A stretch of DNA of 41,906 bases. Origin: RPQK01 sp041946865 (GTDB lineage: Bacteria > Acidobacteriota > UBA6911 > RPQK01). Shown here one piece after another: positions 31,892 through 38,938 of the stretch (position 1 is its first letter; each line of letters starts with the position of its first letter). The stretch covers positions 1 to 41,906 of the forward strand of contig JBHGBF010000032.1 of assembly GCA_041946865.1 (NCBI GenBank), in the 5' to 3' direction. Under the pieces are notes generated by a model. That model saw nothing but the letters and a program-made list of their open reading frames with translations. It was not told where the DNA came from and did no database searches. Position numbers and translations under genes: made by a program.

Positions 31892-32465
31892 TGGTAACCG
31901 GTAACTGGCAACGGGCAACCGGCAACCGGCAACGGGCAACCGGCAACCGGCAACGGGCAACGGGCAACCGGCAACCGGCAACGGGCAACCGGCAACCGGC
32001 AACGGGCAACCGGCAACGGGCAACCGGTAACGGGCAACCCGTAACCGGCAACGGGCAACGTGCAACCGGTAACGGGCAACGGGCAACGGGCAACCGGTAA
32101 CGGGCAACGGGCAACCGGCAACCGGCAACGTGCAACCGGCAACGGGCAACGGGCAACGGGTAACGGGCAACCGGCAACGGGCAACGGGCAACCGGTAACG
32201 GGCAACCGGTAACGGGCAACGGGCAACCCGTAACCGGTAACGGGCAACGGGCAACCGGCAACCGGCAACGGGCAACGGGTAACGGGCAACGGGCAACGGG
32301 CAACGGGCAACGGGCAACCGGTAACGGGCAACCGGCAACCGGTAACGGGCAACGGGCAACCCGTAACCGGCAACGGGCAACCCGTAACCGGCAACGGGCA
32401 ACCCGTAACCGGCAACGGGCAACCGGTAACGGGCAACCGGCAACCGGCAACCGGCAACCGGCAAC
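31892..32465. repeat. heptanucleotide array, exactly 82 units of [C/G]GG[C/T]AAC
   Basis: The 574 nt divide into 82 seven-base units with no insertion or deletion. Most are GGGCAAC or CGGCAAC; variants are CGGTAAC, CCGTAAC, GGGTAAC and GTGCAAC. Near the right end, T-bearing units recur every 21 nt (32322, 32343, 32364, 32385, 32406, 32427), so triplets of heptamers were copied as blocks. The array lacks stops on the minus strand in all frames, which creates three long false reading frames encoding Leu-Pro-Val-rich heptapeptides. It ends 11 nt before the ATG of the BatA-like gene, in sequence that would normally encode that protein's N-terminus. Confidence 0.95.
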
Positions 32466-32476
32466 TCCTGCTCGCC

Positions 32477-34402
32477 ATGCGCAGCCTGGCCGTGCTGCTG
32501 CTGGTTTTGGCTTTTTCCCGGCCGTATGTTGCGACCGATGATCCGGTGGCGGGCTCCTCGGCCCGAAAGTCGGTGGTTATTCTGCTTGACAACTCCTTCA
32601 GCATGCGGGCAGGTGACCGGTTCGAGCGCGCCAAGGCCGAGGCTCTGCGCGTGTTGGGGACGCTGCGCAACGACGACAGCTGCGTGCTGGTCGCTTTCTC
32701 CGACACCAGCGCTGTTCTCAATGAGCCGCACAGCGAACGCAAGGGCCTGGTTACGCTGATTCAGGAACTGAAACCATCATTTCGTCCGACGGATTTTGGG
32801 CAGGCCATCAAACTGGCCGGGCAGTTGCTGAGCTCGGTGCCGAACGAGACGCAGGAAATCCATTTGGTGAGCGACTTCCAGCAGTCCGGCTGGAAACAGG
32901 AGGCGGCGGCCGTCGCCCTTCCTGAAAAGGTGAAGATCGTTCCGCATCGAATCGACGGCCAGGAGAATGGGAACAATGCGGTGACGCGGGTGGAGGTTGC
33001 CGAAACGGGGGCGCGGGGCCAGGTCGAGATCAAAGTGGCCGCGAGAATCGCCTCGAGTCAGAAACTGTCCGCCCCGATCACGGTGCGGGTCAACGGAAAA
33101 GTCGTTGGAGAAAAGCGGGTCGAGTCAGAGGCGGGGCAGACGACTCTGGTCGAGTTTGCGCCTTGGACCCTGCCTGCGGGTATCAACCGCGGGACAGTGA
33201 CGCTTCGAACGGACGATGAGCTGCCTGAAGACAACTCCGCTTTCTTTGTCGTGAATCCTCTAGCCCGTCAGAAGCTGCTCCTGCTGACCGAAGCGGAAGC
33301 TGCGGGCAGGCCGGGCGCTTACACCGAAGATCTGTATATCCGGAAAGCGCTTGCCTCAGGTCCTGGCGCTCCGTTTGACATCGTCACGGAAGCCGCCGGG
33401 AGGGCGCCGGCCGACCTGAGTCCCTTTTCAGCCGTTTTGATCAACGATCCCGCCGTCCTGCCGGCCTGGCTGGCAGCGAAGCTGGCTGTTTTCGTGAACA
33501 ACGGAGGTGGATTGGTCATCGGCATGGGAGATCGATCGAACCTCAGAGAACTGAACGAGAAAATCGGAAACTTGCTGCCGGCGCGATTGATCCGCAAGCG
33601 GCAAGCGATTGCTTCGGGACTTCCCCTGATCACCAATATTCAGAAGCAGCATAGCGTGTTTCGCGTTTTTCAACCGGTTCACCAGTCGTATTTCCTGACG
33701 ACACCTTTTCGCGCTTACGTGGAAACCTCGCCGATTCCGGGCAGCTCCGTGCTGATGGAGCTGGGCCAGGGAGCACCGCTGCTGCTGGAACGGATCACAG
33801 GCAAGGGCCGGGTCCTGCTCTACACGTCGGCGTTCAGCACGGGTTGGAATGACCTTCCTCTGAAGGCGGTCTTCCTGCCTTTCTGTCACGAGCTGGTGAA
33901 GTACGCGATGCGCTTCGAGGGCGCCGGCGACTCGCTGCGTGTAGGCGAGAGTGTGCCTGTCAGCCGGCTCAACCCTAATTTCGAGAAAGCGCTGGAAAAA
34001 GTGTCGGACACGGGGTCTGCCTTCCGGCAAGGCTGGAAAATCAGCTCGCCGGGCGGGCAGGCCATCCGGCTGAGTGAACAGGAACTGGTCAACTCGCCTT
34101 TCCTGGCGCTCGAGGAACCTGGGTTTTACGAGACCGAGGTGTGGAACCAGCACAATGTGGTCGCCGTGAATCTGAATCCGGCGGAGTCAGACCTGACGCC
34201 GGTCGATCCGAAGCAGGTACTGCGGTCGATCGAACGCACGGCAGCGAGGCCCGATTCAGAGGCGCAGGCCGGGCCGTTGGCGCCTGACGAGCGCGCGGCG
34301 CGGGAACGCAGCCAGAGCCTTTGGTGGTACCTGATCCTGGTGGCAACCGGCCTCCTGGTCGCCGAAGGGAAACTGGCGAACCACTACCGCACGCAGGTTT
34401 AG
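32477..34402 (+). CDS. BatA-like VWA protein with a truncated N-terminus
   Basis: A 641-residue VWA membrane protein. It begins MRSLAVLLLVLAFSRPYV, which matches the second half of the usual BatA/aerotolerance N-terminal domain (end of its last membrane helix plus the ARP/SRP motif). The roughly 60-70 residues that normally precede it, with the first helix, are absent. The codons just upstream (CAA CTC CTG CTC GCC, read QLLLA) continue the family pattern for five residues and then run into the heptamer array. No Shine-Dalgarno precedes the ATG, and no other in-frame start occurs back to a stop at 32231. The VWA MIDAS is D38-N-S40-F-S42. An amidotransferase-like domain lies at about 270-480 and a C-terminal helix at about 613-630. 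The rest of the frame is intact. Confidence 0.85.
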   Translation: MRSLAVLLLVLAFSRPYVATDDPVAGSSARKSVVILLDNSFSMRAGDRFERAKAEALRVLGTLRNDDSCVLVAFSDTSAVLNEPHSERKGLVTLIQELKPSFRPTDFGQAIKLAGQLLSSVPNETQEIHLVSDFQQSGWKQEAAAVALPEKVKIVPHRIDGQENGNNAVTRVEVAETGARGQVEIKVAARIASSQKLSAPITVRVNGKVVGEKRVESEAGQTTLVEFAPWTLPAGINRGTVTLRTDDELPEDNSAFFVVNPLARQKLLLLTEAEAAGRPGAYTEDLYIRKALASGPGAPFDIVTEAAGRAPADLSPFSAVLINDPAVLPAWLAAKLAVFVNNGGGLVIGMGDRSNLRELNEKIGNLLPARLIRKRQAIASGLPLITNIQKQHSVFRVFQPVHQSYFLTTPFRAYVETSPIPGSSVLMELGQGAPLLLERITGKGRVLLYTSAFSTGWNDLPLKAVFLPFCHELVKYAMRFEGAGDSLRVGESVPVSRLNPNFEKALEKVSDTGSAFRQGWKISSPGGQAIRLSEQELVNSPFLALEEPGFYETEVWNQHNVVAVNLNPAESDLTPVDPKQVLRSIERTAARPDSEAQAGPLAPDERAARERSQSLWWYLILVATGLLVAEGKLANHYRTQV

Positions 34403-34414
34403 AGGTGTACCTCA

Positions 34415-37400
34415 ATGACAAATGCTTATCTCAAACTGGAAGACAAGATCCGCCAAGTTCGCCGCAGGATGAGGTGGATCCTTTTTGCCAAAGGCCTGGC
34501 TGTCTCTCTGGGGATCGCTATTGCTATCCTGATTCTGGCTGGGTTTGCGGCTGATCACTGGAATTACAGCGCCTCGGCGCTTCGCCTGGCCCGCGCCGGC
34601 TCTCTGATCGCCATCCTGGCGGTGTTCGGCTGGTTCCTGGTGCGGCCGCTGCTGCGGCCCGTCCCTGACACCCGGCTGGCGCGGTACGTCGAAGAGCGGC
34701 ATCCCGAGATTCAAGACCGGCTGGTAAGCGCGATCGAGCTGGGGCAGAAAAAAGGCGAGGAGAATCCGCTGGTGCCCTTGTTATTTGCGGACGCCTTGAA
34801 ACGGATCCGACCGATTGAGCCCCGCACTCTCTTCAACCCGCGGGAGCCGCTCCTGTCGGGCCTTGCCGCCAGCTGCCTGGTAGGTTGCTTTGCGCTGCTG
34901 CAGCTTTTTGGACCTGACTTCCTGCATTACGCCACGCTGAAACTCTATGCCGACTGGCTCTATCCCCAGGGCACATCGATTTACTCGATCGAGGTGGTCC
35001 CCGGCGATGCTCGAGTCCGTAAGGGCTCCGATCAGCTCATATCCGCGCGGCTGATCGGATTTGATTCCCCGCAGGTGAGCTTCTTCTCTCGGTACCAGAG
35101 CAGCGCCAGGTGGGGGAAAAGCCGGATGGAACCGGAAAAGAAGTCCAGCTCGTTCGGCTTTCTCTTCCTGGACCTCAAAGAGAAGGTCCACTACTACGTG
35201 CAGGCGGGCAACGTGCGTTCCCGCGAGTTTACGATCGAGGTCCGTGATGTGCCGCAGGTCGAGCGCGTGAATCTCCTTTATCACTACCCCCAGTACACCG
35301 GGCTGCCTGATCGCAAAGAGGAGGACACGGGTGACATTGCCGCGCTGCAAGGCACCAGGGTCGAAGTGGAGGTGGAAACAAACATCACGGCGCAACCCGC
35401 CAGGCTGTTGCTCGCGGAAGGGACCGCGATTCCACTGAAGCAAACGGGTCACCGCACGCTTCGTGGAACGATCACGGTGACCAAAGACTCGTCCTACAAG
35501 GTCCAGTTGTCGGGCCCTAACGACCCGAACAGCTTCGAGTCAATCGAGTATTCGATCACCGCTTTTGAGGACCAGGCGCCACAGGTTGCCGTCACGAAAC
35601 CGGGGCGCGACACCAGAGTGACGAAACTTGAGGAAGTTCTGGCCGAGGCCAAGGCCGACGACGACTTCGGGCTGCGGTCTCTCGAGCTGCATTTCAGCGT
35701 CAACGGCGGCCAGGAAAATGTCGTGAACCTCTTCCGAGGCAAGGGAGAGGCCGCCAAATCGATGTCCGGCACCCACACGTTTTTCCTGGAGGAGTATGAC
35801 CTTCAACCCGGCGATTTTGTCACCTATTTCGCCCGGGCGACCGACGTCAAGAACAAGACTGACAGTGACATCTACTTCCTCGAGGTCCGGCCTTTCGGCA
35901 GGGAATATTCCCAGTCGCAAACGTCGGGAATGCAGGGGGGCGGGCAAACCGACACCTTGCTGTCACGGAGGCAGAAGGACATTCTGGCCGCCACATTTCG
36001 ACTGGTGCGGGATCGCAAGACTTTCGGCAAGAGAGAATACAGCGAAAACCTTAAGGTTGTGGCCGACGAACAGAATAAGCTTCAGCGGGAGGCCAAAACC
36101 CTGTCCGAGAGAATGATCCGAAGGGCCCTGACCGATCACGATGAGGACTTCCAGAAGCTCGTGGAGAATCTCGAGAAGGCAGTCGAGGCCATGACTCCGG
36201 CTCACCGCTATTTGAGCGAGGAAAAACCTAGCCAGGCGATGAGGCCCGAACAGACGGCGCTTCAGCATTTGATGCGCGCGGAAAGCTTCTACCGGGAGAT
36301 CCAGGTGGCTCGCGGCAACGGGAGCGGCGGGGCCGGTAACCAGTCCGATGCCCAGGAGCTGGAGAACCTCTTTGAGCTGGAGCTTGATCAACTGAAGAAC
36401 CAGTACGAGACGCTTCAGCAGCAACAGAATCGCCGCGCCGACACCGAGCTGGACGAAGCTCGCGATCGGCTCAAGGAGCTGGCCCGGCGCCAGCAGCAGC
36501 TTAATCAGCGCCAGGGACAGGCCGCAACGTCACTGTTCTCCCAGGGTGGCGGCGGGTCCCGGCGAGCCGAGCAGATGCGATTGCAGGAGGAGGTCCAAAA
36601 GCTGGCCCGACAGCTGGAGAGGCTCTCGCGCGAAAAGCAGAACGAAGAGCTCGGACAGGCCAGCCGCCGGTTACAGCAGGCAGCCCAGGACCTGCACAAC
36701 TCGTATCAGGGGACAAATGCTTCAGGTGAAAACCGGGGAACCCGGGCTCTCAATAGGATGAACGACGCACAACGGCTGATCGATCGGTTCCGGGAGGGAA
36801 GCCTCAACGACGATGTGAGACGGCTCCAAGAGCAGGCCTCCGAGCTGAGCCGGCAGCAGGAGCAAGTTCGCTCCGATCTGGAAAGACTGACACAAGCGAT
36901 CCAGGGTCTGGAGCAGGGCGGTGAGGCGGCCCGTCCGGCGGAAAGCCCGCGTGCCTTGGCGCGCCGGATTCAAAGCGCGAAGAACGACCTGAAAAGGGGC
37001 CTCGGGGAATTACAGCAGGGGCTCGATGAAACAGCACGCAGAGCCGCCGGACAACAGAAGAACGCCGGCTCGCGGGACCTGCGGTCTACGGCCAACTACC
37101 TGAGAGATGAAGGGCTCCCCCGGCGGATCGACCAGGGCCGGGATATGATCATGAGAGGCCTCGTCGACAATGCCCGGCAGCGGGAAGAAAGCATCCAGGA
37201 TTCGCTCGGCGAGCTCAGCCAGCGCATGGCAAACGCGGAAAGAAGCCTGCAGCAAGGTGGGAATTCCGACTCCCCGCAGGACCGCCTGGAGGAAGCGCTG
37301 AACCGGACCGGAGATCTGGTCTCTGATCTCGAGTCGCTGCAGCGGCGGGCCCTTGAACAGACGTCGGGCCGCCGGTCCCGGGACGGGGAGCAGCCGCAAC

Positions 37401-38005
37401 AGCAAGGCCGGCAAGGGCAGAAGGGACAAGAAGGACAACAGGGCCAGGCAGGCCAGGACGGACGGCAGGGAGGAGAGCCAGGCCGGCAGGCTCAACAAGG
37501 CCAGCAGGGTCAACGGGGCCGCGGACAGGTGGGCGGTGAAGCCGGATACCCCGGAGGCGGCCGGCAGTACGCCGGAGGGCCGTCGGGCGGTCGCGATGCC
37601 GTGAATTTCGGGGAACGCGCGCCGCTGGACGGCGTCGTCCCCCGCCTGACCCCGGAGGAGGCCCGGCAGTTCGATAAGGAGTTCCAGCTGCGCCTGCGGG
37701 AGGGTCAGGAGCTGGCCCGCCGGCTTCGCGATCGGCCTGACCTTGTCGCCCAGGTCGACGACATCTTGAAGCGCATGAAAGGGATGCCGCCTTCCCGCCT
37801 ACTTGCAGACCAAGGCGAGCTGGCCCGTCTCAAGACCTCCGTGATCGACGGCTTCCGGCAGCTGGAGCTGCAGTTGAGCCGGGAGCTTAACGAGATTGGG
37901 CGCAGGGACAATATCCGCCTGAGCAAGGACGAGGAGATCCCCAAGGAATACCGGAAGCAGGTAGAAGACTACTACCGAGCGTTGGCGGAAAAGAGACTGG
38001 AGTAG
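34415..38005 (+). CDS. large DUF4175-like coiled-coil membrane protein
   Basis: A 1196-residue protein. Membrane helices are at about 24-45, 56-77 and 144-165. The extracytoplasmic part has beta-rich segments (about 190-500), then a long coiled coil rich in Gln, Glu, Arg and Leu (about 540-1000, with runs such as ELARRQQQLNQRQGQ). A low-complexity Gly-Gln tract follows (about 1005-1075, repeats of G-Q-x resembling collagen-like triplets), then a conserved helical C-terminus (about 1085-1196). It resembles the DUF4175 proteins that close Bat-type operons. It lies 12 nt after the BatA-like gene, with GAGGT 7 nt before the ATG, so it is co-transcribed. It may be a scaffold that spans the periplasm. 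Confidence 0.85.
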   Translation: MTNAYLKLEDKIRQVRRRMRWILFAKGLAVSLGIAIAILILAGFAADHWNYSASALRLARAGSLIAILAVFGWFLVRPLLRPVPDTRLARYVEERHPEIQDRLVSAIELGQKKGEENPLVPLLFADALKRIRPIEPRTLFNPREPLLSGLAASCLVGCFALLQLFGPDFLHYATLKLYADWLYPQGTSIYSIEVVPGDARVRKGSDQLISARLIGFDSPQVSFFSRYQSSARWGKSRMEPEKKSSSFGFLFLDLKEKVHYYVQAGNVRSREFTIEVRDVPQVERVNLLYHYPQYTGLPDRKEEDTGDIAALQGTRVEVEVETNITAQPARLLLAEGTAIPLKQTGHRTLRGTITVTKDSSYKVQLSGPNDPNSFESIEYSITAFEDQAPQVAVTKPGRDTRVTKLEEVLAEAKADDDFGLRSLELHFSVNGGQENVVNLFRGKGEAAKSMSGTHTFFLEEYDLQPGDFVTYFARATDVKNKTDSDIYFLEVRPFGREYSQSQTSGMQGGGQTDTLLSRRQKDILAATFRLVRDRKTFGKREYSENLKVVADEQNKLQREAKTLSERMIRRALTDHDEDFQKLVENLEKAVEAMTPAHRYLSEEKPSQAMRPEQTALQHLMRAESFYREIQVARGNGSGGAGNQSDAQELENLFELELDQLKNQYETLQQQQNRRADTELDEARDRLKELARRQQQLNQRQGQAATSLFSQGGGGSRRAEQMRLQEEVQKLARQLERLSREKQNEELGQASRRLQQAAQDLHNSYQGTNASGENRGTRALNRMNDAQRLIDRFREGSLNDDVRRLQEQASELSRQQEQVRSDLERLTQAIQGLEQGGEAARPAESPRALARRIQSAKNDLKRGLGELQQGLDETARRAAGQQKNAGSRDLRSTANYLRDEGLPRRIDQGRDMIMRGLVDNARQREESIQDSLGELSQRMANAERSLQQGGNSDSPQDRLEEALNRTGDLVSDLESLQRRALEQTSGRRSRDGEQPQQQGRQGQKGQEGQQGQAGQDGRQGGEPGRQAQQGQQGQRGRGQVGGEAGYPGGGRQYAGGPSGGRDAVNFGERAPLDGVVPRLTPEEARQFDKEFQLRLREGQELARRLRDRPDLVAQVDDILKRMKGMPPSRLLADQGELARLKTSVIDGFRQLELQLSRELNEIGRRDNIRLSKDEEIPKEYRKQVEDYYRALAEKRLE

Positions 38006-38098
38006 ATCCTGCGGGCGAGAGCGGAAGCGGGCGCGAGGCGGGAGAATCGCGGTCGGAACGCCCCGGCCGCACTCTTCCGCGTCGAGCCTCTTCCGCGT

Positions 38099-38122
38099 TA
38101 TATTCCGGGGTAGGAGGTCACT
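38099..38122 (+). promoter_or_regulatory. strong ribosome binding site with an upstream TATATT
   Basis: AGGAGGT ends 4 nt before the ATG at 38123. TATATT at 38099-38104 could be a minus-10, but the minus-35 is poor, so only the ribosome binding site is firm. The gap 38006-38122 has a CTCTTCCGCGT direct repeat and no gene. Confidence 0.4.
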
Positions 38123-38713
38123 ATGGTTCGCACTGCCTCAACTATGCTGCCGCTCGGCACAGAAGCGCCCGACTTCGCGCTGGCCGACGTCGTGTCGCAG
38201 CGAACGTACACCCGCGACTCGTTTCGTGACAAAGATGCTCTGCTGGTGATGTTCATTTGCCGCCACTGCCCTTACGTACAGCACGTCAAGGACGAGCTGG
38301 CGCGGCTGGGCAGAGACTTCGAGGGCTCCCGGCTTGGCATAGTGGCTATCAGCTCCAACGACCCTCAGTCGTATCCGGACGACTCGCCGGCCCGGCTGAA
38401 GGAGATGGCGCTAAACCTCGATTTCCGGTTTCCGCTCCTCTTTGACGAGAGTCAGGCTGCGGCGCGTGCCTATGCGGCCGCCTGCACCCCGGATTTCTTC
38501 CTGTTCGACAAGGACCGGCGGCTGGTCTATCGCGGACAGCTCGACGACAGCCGTCCCGGCAACGGCAAGCCCGTTACCGGAGAAGACCTGAGGCGGGCAA
38601 TTGACGCCGTTTTGAGCGGACGCCCGGTCGACCTCAACCAAAGAGCCAGCCTCGGCTGCAACATCAAATGGAAGCCCGGCAACGAGCCGGTTTACTTCCT
38701 GACACCGTCGTGA
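38123..38713 (+). CDS. thioredoxin/AhpC-TSA-family redox protein (CxxC)
   Basis: A 196-residue thioredoxin-fold protein of the group annotated as thioredoxin family or redoxin. The N-terminal LPLGTEAPDFALADVVSQ is the AhpC/TSA opening. The redox motif is CRHC in MFICRHCPYVQHVKDEL, a variant of the CNHCPY type. ACTPDFFLFDKDRRLVYRGQLDDSRPG contains the cis-Pro loop. The C-terminus SLGCNIKWKPGNEP is conserved in this group and holds a third Cys. No signal peptide is seen, so it is probably cytoplasmic. It has its own strong ribosome binding site and follows the DUF4175 gene by 117 nt, so operon membership is uncertain. Confidence 0.9.
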   Translation: MVRTASTMLPLGTEAPDFALADVVSQRTYTRDSFRDKDALLVMFICRHCPYVQHVKDELARLGRDFEGSRLGIVAISSNDPQSYPDDSPARLKEMALNLDFRFPLLFDESQAAARAYAAACTPDFFLFDKDRRLVYRGQLDDSRPGNGKPVTGEDLRRAIDAVLSGRPVDLNQRASLGCNIKWKPGNEPVYFLTPS

Positions 38714-38938
38714 CAGGCTGTCACCTTGTCACCTTGCACTCTGTCAGCTAGTCGCCCTGTGACCTGGGGGTCACCGGTCAGAAACCTCGTCAAGCTTGAA
38801 CCTCCGGGAATTCACCCGCATCTATACCAGTGGAGACAAAGGATGTAGGTCAGGAGGGCCGTGAAAGTCCGGCGCCTGGTAGGGTCTCCGGCCTGGCACA
38901 GCGTGTTACACTGGCCAGGCGATGGAAGGAGTGGGGCC
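38714..38938. other. intergenic region with degenerate GTCACCTT repeats
   Basis: Seven nt after the thioredoxin-like stop, GTCACCTT is repeated twice (38720-38735) and degenerates to about 38766. No gene is seen. TTGAAC (38796) and TATACC (38823) are too far apart (21 nt) for a good promoter. AAGGAG at 38927-38932 is the ribosome binding site of the next gene. Confidence 0.6.

Noticed and set aside
31892..32465. CRISPR array
   Set aside because: The repeats are contiguous 7-base units with no spacers, and no cas gene is present.
31713..32742. Three overlapping minus-strand reading frames of 245-323 codons encoding Leu-Pro-Val-Ala/Gly-Cys heptapeptide repeats
   Set aside because: All three frames stay open only because the heptamer array cannot form a stop on that strand. 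There is no ribosome binding site, and the frames also run into unrelated hairpin sequence and the antisense of the BatA-like gene.
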